A stretch of 64,000 nt of DNA, taken from the NCBI GenBank assembly GCA_036383895.1, contig DASVNK010000035.1, positions 1 to 64,000 on the forward strand. The letters are read 5' to 3'. Shown in pieces: positions 24,936 through 33,318 of this stretch. The notes under the pieces were generated by a model. It saw only the letters and a list, made by a program, of their open reading frames with translations, searched no databases and was not told the origin of the DNA. Position numbers and translations under genes: made by a program. Position 1 is the first letter of the stretch. Each line of letters begins with the position of its first letter. Source of the DNA: DASVNK01 sp036383895 (GTDB taxonomy: Bacteria; Verrucomicrobiota; Verrucomicrobiia; Limisphaerales; SXQI01).

Positions 24936-27221
24936 ATGGAAACTACTGCTGAAGCGCCGGTTGCGGCGCGGTATCAACCATTCATTCCACCGGATACAAG
25001 GTTGCGGGAGTTTACTGCGCGGGCAGTAATTACCGGGACGTTGCTGGGGATGGTATTTGGCGCGTCGTCGCTTTATTTGGTTTTGAAGGTGGGCATCACG
25101 GTGAGTGCTTCGATTCCGGTCGCGGTGATTTCCATTACGCTCTATCGCCTTCTTTCAAAGCTGGGGGTGCGCGACGCGACGATTCTGGAACACAACATTG
25201 TGCAGACAGCGGGGTCGGCAGGGGAGTCGATTGCGTTCGGGGTCGGGGTGACGATGCCGGCGATCATGATTTTGGGGTTCGAGCTGGAAACGGCGCGCGT
25301 CACGCTGGTCGCGGTGTTGGGCGGGATTCTGGGGGTGTTGATGATGATACCGCTGCGGCGCGCGTTGATCGTGAAGCAGCATGGGATTTTGAAGTATCCG
25401 GAGGGGACCGCGTGCGCGGAGGTTTTGAAAGCGGGCGCTTCGGCGGAATCCAAAGCGGCGGCGGCTCCGTTCTGGCGCGAGGATGCGGCGCAACGAGGGA
25501 CCGAACGGAGCACGAGCGCAGCGACGATTTTCGCCGGGTTCGGAATTGGGCTGGCTTACAAGTTGTGCCTGGATGTTTTTAAGTTGTGGAAGACCACGCC
25601 GGAGAAGGTTTTTGGACCGTGGTTCAAGGGCGGGTCGGTGGCGGTGGAGGCAACTCCGGAATTGCTGGGAATTGGCTACATCATCGGGCCGCGCATCGCG
25701 TCGATCATGGCGGCGGGCGGTGTGCTTTCGTATTTGGTGTTGATTCCGATGATCATGTTTTTCGGCGGAGCAGTGGCGAGCATTGTCGCGCCGGGCAGCA
25801 AGCCGCTGAATCAGATGACGATCGGCGATATTCGCGGGGATTACATTTTGTATATCGGCGCGGGCGCAGTGGCGGCGGGTGGCATCATTAGTTTGTTTCG
25901 CTCGCTCCCGGTGATCTGGCATGGGATTCGTGAGGGTCTGCGGGATGTGGGTGGCACGAAGTCCGGTGAAGGGCCGCGTGTTCGGACGAATCACGACCTG
26001 CCGTTGAAGGTGGTGTTCATTGGGATTCTGGGATTGATCCTTGCGATTACGCTGGCGCCGAAGTTGTACATGAATCCGCTCGGGGCGTTGTTGATTGTGG
26101 TGCTCGGATTTTTGTTCGTGACGGTTTCTTCGCGGCTCACGGGCGAGATTGGTTCGTCGTCGAATCCGATTTCTGGAATGACGGTGGCAACGCTGCTGGT
26201 GACGAGCTTGATCTTTCTGGCGCTCGGTTGGACGGACGCGCGCTATTATGTGACGGCACTTTCGGTGGGTGCGATTGTTTGCATCGCCTCTTCGAATGGC
26301 GGGACGACATCGCAGGATTTGAAAACGGGATTTTTGGTCGGTGGCACGCCGCGATTGCAGCAGATTGCGTTGCTGATTGGGGTGCTGGCTTCGGCGTTGA
26401 TTCTCGGGCCGATTCTGCAGGAGATGAATCGCGCGGCGACGGTTTATGTGCCGATCAAGGATGTCGCGCCGAATGGATTGCGCACGGACGTTTCGAAGTT
26501 GGGCGATATCCGGCAAGGATTGCACGGGAGCCAGGCAGCCAACGACAAGAACAACTATCGCGTCTGGCACAAGACGGACACGCAGGGCGGGCCAGCCGGA
26601 AAGTACTTCGTGAATGATGCCGGTGAAGCGGTCTATCTGGTGGATCCGGGAATTAACGGCACTTACACCAAACGGGCAGATGGGACGGAGGTGCGGAAGT
26701 TCGACGCTCCGAAGGCGACGCTGATGTCTTACATCATCAAAGGCATTTTGAACCGGGAGCTGCCATGGGGTTTGGTGCTGCTCGGTGTAATGATCGCGGT
26801 GGTGCTGGAGATGTGCGGCGTGGGGTCGCTCGCTTTTGCGGTGGGTGTTTACTTGCCGCTGGCGATTTCTGCGCCAGTGTTCTTTGGCGGGATGATTCGA
26901 TGGGCGGTGGATCGGCGACGGAGCGCTGACCTGGCACACAAGAAAATGAGCGCCGAGGAATTGGCGGCGGATGCGGACCGCAGCCCGGGCGTGCTGCTGG
27001 CTTCGGGATATATCGCGGGCGGTGCGATTGCGGGGATTGTGTTTGCGATCATCGCCGGGCGGTTTGAAGGAGTGGACCAGTTTTTTGCAGGTCGCACGGC
27101 GGGCAATCCGTTTTACACGGGACAGTATTCTGATTTGCTGGCGCTGATTCCGTTCGTGGCGCTGGTAGGCTTTTTGTATCTGGTGGCGCGGGAGAAGATG
27201 CTCGCATCCAAGGGAACGTAG
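24936..27221 (+). CDS. OPT-family oligopeptide transporter
   Basis: 761 residues from the ATG at 24936 (METTAEAPVAARYQPFIPPD). The first helix region reads ARAVITGTLLGMVFGASSLYLVLKVG, typical of bacterial OPT proteins, and ILEHNIVQTAGSAGESIAFG and SSNPISGMTVATLLVTS are family signatures. About 14-16 membrane segments are apparent. A soluble insert of about 85 residues near positions 520-605 (YVPIKDVAPNGLRTD to KFDAPKATLMSYII) sits between two helices. OPT proteins use proton motive force to take up peptides or metal chelates. The GNAT gene follows immediately (GTG directly after the TAG), so the two are cotranscribed. Confidence 0.92.
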   Translation: METTAEAPVAARYQPFIPPDTRLREFTARAVITGTLLGMVFGASSLYLVLKVGITVSASIPVAVISITLYRLLSKLGVRDATILEHNIVQTAGSAGESIAFGVGVTMPAIMILGFELETARVTLVAVLGGILGVLMMIPLRRALIVKQHGILKYPEGTACAEVLKAGASAESKAAAAPFWREDAAQRGTERSTSAATIFAGFGIGLAYKLCLDVFKLWKTTPEKVFGPWFKGGSVAVEATPELLGIGYIIGPRIASIMAAGGVLSYLVLIPMIMFFGGAVASIVAPGSKPLNQMTIGDIRGDYILYIGAGAVAAGGIISLFRSLPVIWHGIREGLRDVGGTKSGEGPRVRTNHDLPLKVVFIGILGLILAITLAPKLYMNPLGALLIVVLGFLFVTVSSRLTGEIGSSSNPISGMTVATLLVTSLIFLALGWTDARYYVTALSVGAIVCIASSNGGTTSQDLKTGFLVGGTPRLQQIALLIGVLASALILGPILQEMNRAATVYVPIKDVAPNGLRTDVSKLGDIRQGLHGSQAANDKNNYRVWHKTDTQGGPAGKYFVNDAGEAVYLVDPGINGTYTKRADGTEVRKFDAPKATLMSYIIKGILNRELPWGLVLLGVMIAVVLEMCGVGSLAFAVGVYLPLAISAPVFFGGMIRWAVDRRRSADLAHKKMSAEELAADADRSPGVLLASGYIAGGAIAGIVFAIIAGRFEGVDQFFAGRTAGNPFYTGQYSDLLALIPFVALVGFLYLVAREKMLASKGT

Positions 27222-27626
27222 GTGAGCGAGATCACGTATCGGACGGGGAATGATTTGGATCTCGATGCGGCGATCGAGGTGTATGGGGATTCTGGATTGG
27301 GCGAACGGCGGCCGGTGGCGGATCGGGAGCGGATGGGGCGGATGTTGCGCGAGGCGAACCTGGTGATTACGGCCTGGCGCGGAGAGGAGCTGGTGGGGAT
27401 TGCGCGGAGCCTGACGGATTGGGTGTATGTGACGTATCTGTCCGACCTGGCGGTGAAGAAGGATTACCAGCGGCAGGGGATTGGACGCGAGTTGATCCAG
27501 CGGACGAAGGAGGCTTGCGATCCGAAGGCGATGCTTCTGTTGCTGGCAGCTCCGGCGGCTGAGAAGTATTACCCGCACATTGGGTTCGAGCATCACCCGC
27601 AGGCGTGGATCTGCAGAGGCAAGTGA
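27222..27626 (+). CDS. GNAT-family N-acetyltransferase
   Basis: 134 residues starting GTG at 27222, directly after the TAG of the OPT gene. The acetyl-CoA binding signature is clear: VTYLSDLAVKKDYQRQGIGR followed by ELIQRTKEAC; a final strand LLLLAAPAAEKYYPHIGFEHHP is typical of the C-terminal half. The substrate could be an amine of a small molecule or protein; not determinable. Cotranscription with a peptide-type transporter suggests modification of an imported or toxic compound, as inference only. Confidence 0.87.
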   Translation: MSEITYRTGNDLDLDAAIEVYGDSGLGERRPVADRERMGRMLREANLVITAWRGEELVGIARSLTDWVYVTYLSDLAVKKDYQRQGIGRELIQRTKEACDPKAMLLLLAAPAAEKYYPHIGFEHHPQAWICRGK

Positions 27627-28284
27627 TGGCTGAAAACACTTTGGAAAAAATTCCCGTGTGTGTTTTTGTAGTATAAAATTGCTACGTCGTTGAAGGCTAA
27701 TGACTAATAGATCACGGTGCTGTGTGTGAGCTGTGTGTGAGCTGTGTGTGAGCTGTGTGTGAGCTGTGTGTGAGCTGTGTGTGAGCTGTGTGTGAGCTGT
27801 GTGTGAGCCGGGTGTGAGCCGGGTGTGTGATGCGTGTGGGAAGGTGTGCGGAGGTGCATTTTAACGCGGAGGAGAAATGACGAAATTCCAAATACCAAAG
27901 AAATCCCAATTCACTAATGGGCATGTACGGACGCGGGCAGAACACTTCCGACCTGGAAGAAGGGCAGTGGTCAGCCGGCTGAAGTGGGCGAACAGGAGAC
28001 TCGAGGGCGAGGCTTTTGTTCGGGCACGAGCCGAGTGACCACGACTGGTTATTCGTGATCATAGGTAGAATCTAGCAAGTTGGAGCCAAATGTGTCAACA
28101 GGGATGTTGCTATTTTTGTAGTTTCCAGTGATTTGACGTAAGAGTCAGTCGGGATCGGGACGGTGCCATACCTGCTCCAGGAAAGAAGGTGGCAGCCCGG
28201 TGGCAGTCGCACGGATGTCTTCGGAGTATCACTTCAGCTTTGGACTGATAGCGGAGCCTCGCGACGGAGCTACGTTAAGAATTT
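27627..28284. other. 658-base gene-free gap containing a minisatellite and dispersed-repeat-like sequence
   Basis: No coding sequence is convincing in this gap between the GNAT and HAF-repeat genes. It contains the 11-bp tandem array at 27719-27830, then a stretch at about 27876-27915 (AATGACGAAATTCC..., CAAAGAAATCCC...) that looks like non-coding repeat sequence I associate with Verrucomicrobia genomes, though I cannot verify this. Near 28159-28171 is GACGGTGCCATA, also part of the hairpin at 9042-9060. The last 100 bases should hold the promoter of the HAF-repeat gene, but I see no clear -10/-35 pair. Confidence 0.6.
27719..27830. repeat. Minisatellite: 11-bp unit, eight perfect copies plus two variants
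   Basis: The unit GCTGTGTGTGA repeats without error eight times from 27719 to 27806, followed by one GCCGGGTGTGA copy (27807-27817) and a last GCCGGGTGTG extended by TGA (27818-27830). The unit length is not a multiple of three, so all frames differ from copy to copy. There is no stop on the minus strand, which makes spurious open frames of His/Thr/Ser repeats. The identical copies suggest recent expansion by slippage, so copy number is probably variable among strains. Confidence 0.92.
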
Positions 28285-29841
28285 GTGAAGAGGTTCATTT
28301 GGTGGGGCGGACTATTCGTTTTCATTTTCGGGATCACTTTTCCGGCAGCGGTGCGAGCGCAAACGATGACGATTTCTGGTCCGGCACCCGGATCGAGTTT
28401 CCTTGCCCCGGCGACGATGAGTTTCACCGGGCAGGTTGATATCGCAGAAGGTGAATGGTTCGAGGTGCGGGTGTTTCGGCTGCCACCGCCGCACTACAAC
28501 GCGCGCAACGAGCCGGTGAGGATCGCGCAGTTGCAAACGAATCGGTTCGAATTGGCGCTGACGAATCTGCCGGCGACAAGCTATGAATATGAATTTATTC
28601 TAAGCACCTTAAATGCGTCAGTGGCAGCGTCGAATCGCGTGGCGTTTTCGGTGACGAATTTTGCGTTTCGGCTGGGTCCGTATGCGGTGACGGATCTTGG
28701 CACATTGGGCGGCACGCAAACGATGGCGTTTGCAATTAATAACCGTGGGCAGGCCGTGGGGAAAGCGCGTGACACGAACGATGTGGATCGAGCGGTGTTG
28801 TTTGAGAATGGGACGATTCGTGATCTCGGAACACTCGGCGGCGAGTGGAGTAGCGCGCACGGAATCAACGACCTTGGCGATATTGTAGGAGGCGCTGAGA
28901 AGGTGGGAGGGTTGAAGGTGCCGTTCGTTTACCGAACGAACCAGATGGAAGATCTCGGGTTCACCGAATCCGCGACCGCACTGGGGATTAACGATCGCGG
29001 CGATATCATTGGGGAACTGACGGGCGGTGGATTTGCGATTTTGGATGGAGTGCGGACAAACCTAAATTTTGCAGTGCTGGCGATCAATAATCTGCGGCAG
29101 GTGGTTGGCGGTTTCAACGAGCCGACCATCAGGGATCTGGAAATAGTTACACCGTTTGTGGACGACCCGGTGGAGAACTCGTATATCGTGGCTAAGACTT
29201 ACGGAGGCGGTGGAGCGTTCGCTATTAATGATGCGCGGCAGTTCACCGGGATGATCGAGGATGGGAGCCATCGGGAATACAATGCGTCGATTGCGATGTA
29301 CTCACAGAGCGAGCTGCGAAGCATGCCTGGGCTGGCGGCGTATGAGGTGGGACTTGGGATTAACCGGTGGGGCGAAGTGGTGGGAAGCTATCTACCGCGG
29401 TGGGATGGCATGATTCTGGGCCGGCCTGATCCAAACCCACCGCTGCCATCCCAGATGAGGGACAAAGAAGCGATCATCGCAAACGGCGCCGGAACGAAAA
29501 ATCTGAATAGCCTGATTGCGGCGGATTCGGGATGGGTGTTGCTGGAAGCAACGGACATCAATGACGTGGGGCAGATTGTAGGATTTGGAAAGAAGGAAGG
29601 TGAGGTGCGGGCGTTTCGGCTCGATCCGGTTTTGATGATGGGAGGCGTGCAAAAAGTAGGAGATCGCGTGCTGGGAACGATTCACGCGGTTCCGGGCGCG
29701 GTGGTGAAGGTCGAGGCCAGCGGTGGCTTGAAGAATTGGCAAGCGCTTTCGACAAATACGTCGAATGGATACGTGATCTCATTCGATGAACCGACGGACG
29801 ACACTGCATCATTCTTTCGAGCTTCGTGGGAAACGGAATAG
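28285..29841 (+). CDS. Secreted HAF-repeat protein
   Basis: 518 residues from a GTG at 28285, with a signal peptide (KRFIWWGGLFVFIFGITFPA followed by AVRAQ). The first domain (to ~125) is Ig-like. It then carries HAF-type repeats: YAVTDLGTLGGTQTMAFAIN followed by NRGQAVGKA, RDLGTLGGEWSSAHGINDLG then DIVGG, TALGINDRGDIIGEL, LGINRWGEVVGSY, TDINDVGQIVGFG. These repeats recur every 40-60 residues and probably form a beta-propeller-like array. The C terminus has the VKVEASGGLKNWQ...SFFRASWE module shared with other exported proteins here. No enzymatic motif is seen. The MFS gene follows 34 bases later. Confidence 0.82.
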   Translation: MKRFIWWGGLFVFIFGITFPAAVRAQTMTISGPAPGSSFLAPATMSFTGQVDIAEGEWFEVRVFRLPPPHYNARNEPVRIAQLQTNRFELALTNLPATSYEYEFILSTLNASVAASNRVAFSVTNFAFRLGPYAVTDLGTLGGTQTMAFAINNRGQAVGKARDTNDVDRAVLFENGTIRDLGTLGGEWSSAHGINDLGDIVGGAEKVGGLKVPFVYRTNQMEDLGFTESATALGINDRGDIIGELTGGGFAILDGVRTNLNFAVLAINNLRQVVGGFNEPTIRDLEIVTPFVDDPVENSYIVAKTYGGGGAFAINDARQFTGMIEDGSHREYNASIAMYSQSELRSMPGLAAYEVGLGINRWGEVVGSYLPRWDGMILGRPDPNPPLPSQMRDKEAIIANGAGTKNLNSLIAADSGWVLLEATDINDVGQIVGFGKKEGEVRAFRLDPVLMMGGVQKVGDRVLGTIHAVPGAVVKVEASGGLKNWQALSTNTSNGYVISFDEPTDDTASFFRASWETE

Positions 29842-29875
29842 TTGCGCGACGGCACTGTTCGGGCTCTTGTATTGA

Positions 29876-31156
29876 ATGATGAGCCAGGGGCAGCGCGCGG
29901 GAGGTTCGAGCGGGATTTTACTGGCGATCTGCTATCTGGGCTTTGTGAGCCTTGGGTTGCCGGACACTTTGATTGGGGTGGCGTGGCCTTCGGTGCGGGA
30001 GACTTTCGGGCTGAAGCAGAGCGCGGTGTCGTGGATCTTCGTGGGGAGCGGGTGCAGTTATTTTCTTTCGAGTTTTTTCGCGGGGCGGTTGCTGAAGGTT
30101 TTCAACGTGGGGGTGTTGCTGGGGTTGAGCAGCGGGTTGGTGGCGTTGAGCGGATTTAATTATGGGTTCGCGACGGTTTGGCCTTGGTTTGCGGCGGGAG
30201 CGTTGTTGCATGGGTTGGGATCGGGCGCGATTGATTCGGGGCTGAACCATTTTGTGGCGACGCATTTTTCTGCGCGGCATATGAATTGGCTGCATGCGTC
30301 TTACAGTTTGGGGGCGATGCTGGGGCCGATCATTGTGACGGCGTGCATCGCGCGGGCGGGGAGTTGGCGGATGGCTTACGTGATTGTGGCGACGACGCTG
30401 GCGGTTTTGGCGGTGTTGTTTTTGGTGACGCGGTCGCAGTTTGGAGATTCGCGTTCCGAGGCGCAGAGTGGGAACCAGAAAAGCGAAGTGCCTGCAGAGT
30501 TGAAGGAGGCTTTGCATGAGCCAGCGAGTTTGCCGCCCACCGGTGCAAAGGAGACGAGGACAATTTCAGCGGCAAGCGCGCTGCGGAATCGAGTGGTTCA
30601 ACTGCACATTTTGATTTTCTTTATTTACACGGGGGTGGAGGTGGCGATTGGGCAGTGGAGTTTTACGGTGTTGCGTGAAGCGCGCGGTTTGGATGCGGAA
30701 GTTGCGGGTGCGTGGGTGACGATTTATTGGGCGGCAATCCTGGCGGGCAGAATTATTTTTGGATTCGTGGTGGATCGGATCAGTATCGATTTGCTGATTC
30801 GGTTGAGTTTGGTGACGGCGGTGTGGGGAGCGTGCCTGTTTGCGTGGAATCCGTTTCGTGAATCGGCGGCGGTGGCGTTGGGTTTGTGTGGGTTGGGATT
30901 GGCGGTGATTTTCCCGTGCTTGATGACGCGCACGCCGCAGAGGATGGGAAAGGAGATCGCGGCACATGCGATTGGATTTCAGGTGGGGGCGGCGATGCTG
31001 GGGGCGGCGGCGTTGCCGAGTTTTTGTGGGGTGGTGGCGCAGGCAGTGGGATTGAATTTGGTTGCGAGTTTGTTGCTTGGATTTGCGGTGGGGCTGTTGG
31101 TGTTACATGAAGTTCTGCTCCTTATGGCCGGGAATGCCCTGCGCCAAGCAGACTAA
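29876..31156 (+). CDS. MFS transporter
   Basis: 426 residues with about 12 transmembrane helices in two halves. The first half has CYLGFVSLGLPDTLIGVAWP and GLGSGAIDSGLNHFVATHFS; a cytoplasmic loop of about 60 polar residues (SRSEAQSGNQKSEV to ETRTISAAS) separates the second half. The second half starts HILIFFIYTGVEVAIGQWSF. The LPDTL/GAIDSGLN pattern is reminiscent of the sugar-transporter-like FucP/FHS-type MFS group, but substrate is unknown. The TAA stop lies in the loop of a perfect palindrome (31148-31163), which may act as part of a termination signal. Convergent with the gene ending at 31206. Confidence 0.85.
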   Translation: MMSQGQRAGGSSGILLAICYLGFVSLGLPDTLIGVAWPSVRETFGLKQSAVSWIFVGSGCSYFLSSFFAGRLLKVFNVGVLLGLSSGLVALSGFNYGFATVWPWFAAGALLHGLGSGAIDSGLNHFVATHFSARHMNWLHASYSLGAMLGPIIVTACIARAGSWRMAYVIVATTLAVLAVLFLVTRSQFGDSRSEAQSGNQKSEVPAELKEALHEPASLPPTGAKETRTISAASALRNRVVQLHILIFFIYTGVEVAIGQWSFTVLREARGLDAEVAGAWVTIYWAAILAGRIIFGFVVDRISIDLLIRLSLVTAVWGACLFAWNPFRESAAVALGLCGLGLAVIFPCLMTRTPQRMGKEIAAHAIGFQVGAAMLGAAALPSFCGVVAQAVGLNLVASLLLGFAVGLLVLHEVLLLMAGNALRQAD

Positions 31157-31163
31157 AGTCTGC
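31148..31163. repeat. Perfect palindrome spanning the MFS stop codon
   Basis: GCAGACT (31148-31154), AA, AGTCTGC (31157-31163): a 7-bp stem with a 2-base spacer, with the MFS TAA straddling stem and loop. It lies at the junction of two convergent genes. No T run follows, so a classical terminator is not shown. Short palindromes of this look are often dispersed in related genomes, but I can see only one copy here. Confidence 0.5.
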
Positions 31164-31205
31164 GCTACATGTTCGCTTTGCGGACGCGAGGTCGCCGGCG
31201 GGCGA

Positions 31206-32192
31206 TTACTTTTTCTGACTGATCTTGACGTTGCCGCCGGTGGTTTCGAGGGTGAGTTCGGGGCCGCCGCCGTTGAGTTGGGCGGTAAGTTTGGTGCGCT
31301 GCTTGTTGAGGTCGCCTTCGATGTCGGAACGGACCTGGCCGCCGGTGGTTTTGGCGGTGAGGTTGGCGGACGTTTTATCGGCGAGGATGAGATCGATATT
31401 GCCGCCGGTGCTTTTGAGGGAGGAGGTTTCGGTGAGGCTGGCGATTTCGGCTTTAATATTGCCGCCGGTAGTGCGTGCTTTGAGAGCGGTGCGGGCGCTT
31501 TTTACGGTGATGTGACCGCCCGAGGTGGAGACGTCGGTTGAGCCGGCGATGTCGGAAGTGGTGATGTTGCCGCCAGCGGTTTTTGCGACGAGGTCGCCCT
31601 GGACGTTGCCGACGGTGATGTTGCCGCCCGAAGTGTGGAGATTGGCGGTGGTTTTGGCGGCTTTGACCTGGATGTTTCCGCCGGCAGTGTGGGCTTCAAC
31701 AGGGCCGTTGATTTCAGCGGTGGAGATGTTGCCGCCGGAGGTGTGGAGTTCGACGGAGCCTTCGAGAGTTGCGACATCGATGTTCCCGCCGGAGGTGTTG
31801 AGATCGAGGTTGAACTTGGATGGGACGGAGATGGTGTATTCGACGGAAAGATTGCGGTGGCCGTTTTTCAGACCTTTAAGGAAGCCGGGCGGTTCGGCGC
31901 GGATCAGGACGGTGTCACCGTCCTGAGACATCTCGATTTTGTGCTCTTCGTAAGCGGCGCGCGCTTCTTCGTCGGAGCCGCGCTTGAGTTCCCGGGTGAC
32001 CTTGATGTCCACTTGATCGGAATCGGTAGCGAGAATTTTGATGGAGCCGCGGTCGACGTGCATTTCGAGGTTTCCGCCAGGTTTCGCATCGAAGGTTTTG
32101 GAGATGAGATCTTTCTCGGCGGCGAGGGTGTTCGCGGTGGAAGCGAGTGCCAGAAATGTTAAGAACAAACCGGAAGCTCTGTTGATCTTCAT
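31206..32192 (-). CDS. Exported beta-solenoid protein (DUF4097-like) with GGN repeats
   Basis: 328 residues from ATG at 32192 with a signal peptide (MKINRASGLFLTFLALASTA). Residues ~30-120 form a non-repetitive domain with KPGGNLEMHVDRGSIKILAT, as at the start of DUF4097 proteins. Residues ~125-320 consist of about ten repeats of ~20-22 residues carrying TSGGNI, TAGGNI or TTGGNV (TSGGNIDVATLEG, TSGGNITVGNVQG, TTGGNIKAEIASL). This should fold as a right-handed beta-solenoid with the Gly-Gly-Asn at each turn. The DNA shows the same periodicity as CCGCCGGTG-like units. Likely periplasmic or cell-surface; function unknown. Confidence 0.78.
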   Translation of the reverse strand: MKINRASGLFLTFLALASTANTLAAEKDLISKTFDAKPGGNLEMHVDRGSIKILATDSDQVDIKVTRELKRGSDEEARAAYEEHKIEMSQDGDTVLIRAEPPGFLKGLKNGHRNLSVEYTISVPSKFNLDLNTSGGNIDVATLEGSVELHTSGGNISTAEINGPVEAHTAGGNIQVKAAKTTANLHTSGGNITVGNVQGDLVAKTAGGNITTSDIAGSTDVSTSGGHITVKSARTALKARTTGGNIKAEIASLTETSSLKSTGGNIDLILADKTSANLTAKTTGGQVRSDIEGDLNKQRTKLTAQLNGGGPELTLETTGGNVKISQKK

Positions 32193-32407
32193 ATTAGGTG
32201 TTACGTTTTGAACGGGCGGATAGTTGCCAAGAGTTTTGAATGGAAGGCCGCGCCGGTTATGCGATCGCATGGGTCGCGGTTTGTTGCTTGGATTTGCGGT
32301 GGGCGCTTTTCCTCTTACAGGAGTTTTTGCATCGCAACGGCCGCGTTGCGCCCGTCCATTGCAGTCGACCTGAGGGGGCTTTCTGAAAAAGAGAGTTCCT
32401 CTGATCT

Positions 32408-32827
32408 TCACAGCCAATCTCCGGTGATAGACATGCCAGCCACAAAGGCGCTTCCCAAACCAAACCAGAACTGTAGCGCAACGGCGAAAAGAGCGATCCA
32501 ACGAAACCCTTTCATCTTCCAAATGACCCAAACGCTGGCGAGGAATTGAGCCGCGAGCAGAATCAGTATGACTTGGAAGGTCCAATCTGGCCGTGAGCCG
32601 GTACCTGGGGAGCGCATCAATGCACCCCAAAGAAGCTTAGAAAAGGCAATTGCCAAGGGGACAAAAACAATTAGCTGCCTAGCACGCCAGTCATTGTCGC
32701 GCTTTGCAACTTTGATTACGACCATCGCAAGAAAACCGACAGTGAGAATTGCCGTCACTCCCCAATAGTGCGTCAGCACGCTGAAAGCCTGTTCTGCCAA
32801 CCAAAAGTAGTTTCGAATTAATTCCAT
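32408..32827 (-). CDS. Small four-helix membrane protein
   Basis: 139 residues with four hydrophobic segments at about residues 22-40, 51-69, 84-101 and 106-132 (VTAILTVGFLAMVVIKVAKR; ARQLIVFVPLAIAFSKLLWG; FQVILILLAAQFLASVWVIW; WIALFAVALQFWFGLGSAFV). The second follows a short basic loop. I recognise no family. The stop at 32408 is 215 bases from the start of the solenoid gene, and the start at 32827 is 17 bases from the stop of the alkyltransferase-like gene, so it is probably cotranscribed with it. Confidence 0.6.
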   Translation of the reverse strand: MELIRNYFWLAEQAFSVLTHYWGVTAILTVGFLAMVVIKVAKRDNDWRARQLIVFVPLAIAFSKLLWGALMRSPGTGSRPDWTFQVILILLAAQFLASVWVIWKMKGFRWIALFAVALQFWFGLGSAFVAGMSITGDWL

Positions 32828-32844
32828 TCGAGGGAGGTTCTCGT

Positions 32845-33318
32845 CTATCGAATCTGGACAACCAATGTGTCTAGATCAGTGACGAAATAGCGGTTTCCTT
32901 TCTTCGTTACGGAATGGCCTTCGGCTTTTAGTTTGGCGCGGAGGGCGTTGATGCCGCCGGGGTATTTGGGATTGAGTTCGCCGTTGGTTTTTAGGGTGCG
33001 CCAGTAGGGGGTAATGCGTTTGGCGCCAGCGGCGGCGGCTTCTTCGGCGGCGTTGGCGGCGATCCAGGCAAAGATGCCGGTGGTGATGGGGCACGCGATG
33101 CTGGTGCCGTGCTTTTTGGCAAGGGCGGCGCGGAGTTCGTTGATGGTGGTGAGTTTTCCTTTGGGAACTTTGTCCATGAGTTCCTTCACCTCGATGGGCG
33201 CGGGGACGACCATGGTGCCGGTGCCCCAGCGGGTGGACATTTTGCCTTCGATGGCGCCGACTTTGGGGAGGCCTTTATGGTCGTGAAGTTTCTCGGTCCA
33301 CGTTTTTCGGGCTTTCAT
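32845..33318 (-). CDS. Alkyltransferase-like (MGMT-family) protein lacking the catalytic cysteine
   Basis: 157 residues. The region PKGKLTTINELRAALAKKHG with SIACPITTGIFAWIAANAAE matches the winged-helix DNA-binding domain of O6-methylguanine-DNA methyltransferases. In MGMT the next segment is PCHR; here it reads TPYWRTLKTNGELNPKYPGG, so the acceptor Cys is Tyr. Alkyltransferase-like proteins (ATL) also lack this Cys (usually Trp) and act by flagging O6-alkylguanine for nucleotide excision repair. The N-terminal ~60 residues (KARKTWTEKLHDHKGLPKV, MVVPAPIEVKELMDKV) are an additional feature of this subgroup. The start overlaps the upstream beta-lactamase-like gene by 44 bases. Function is inferred. 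Confidence 0.75.
   Translation of the reverse strand: MKARKTWTEKLHDHKGLPKVGAIEGKMSTRWGTGTMVVPAPIEVKELMDKVPKGKLTTINELRAALAKKHGTSIACPITTGIFAWIAANAAEEAAAAGAKRITPYWRTLKTNGELNPKYPGGINALRAKLKAEGHSVTKKGNRYFVTDLDTLVVQIR

Noticed and set aside
25155..27596. 813-residue open frame antisense to the OPT transporter and GNAT genes
   Set aside because: Very rich in Arg, His, Gln and Pro, without helices or motifs; it is the opposite-strand image of two clear, high-GC genes.
27719..27830. CRISPR-like array
   Set aside because: Units are directly adjacent without spacers and only 11 bases long; no cas genes in the window.
27704..28062. Two minus-strand open frames with His-Thr-Ser repeats
   Set aside because: They arise from the 11-bp minisatellite, whose unit has no stop on that strand; no start signal or other protein features.
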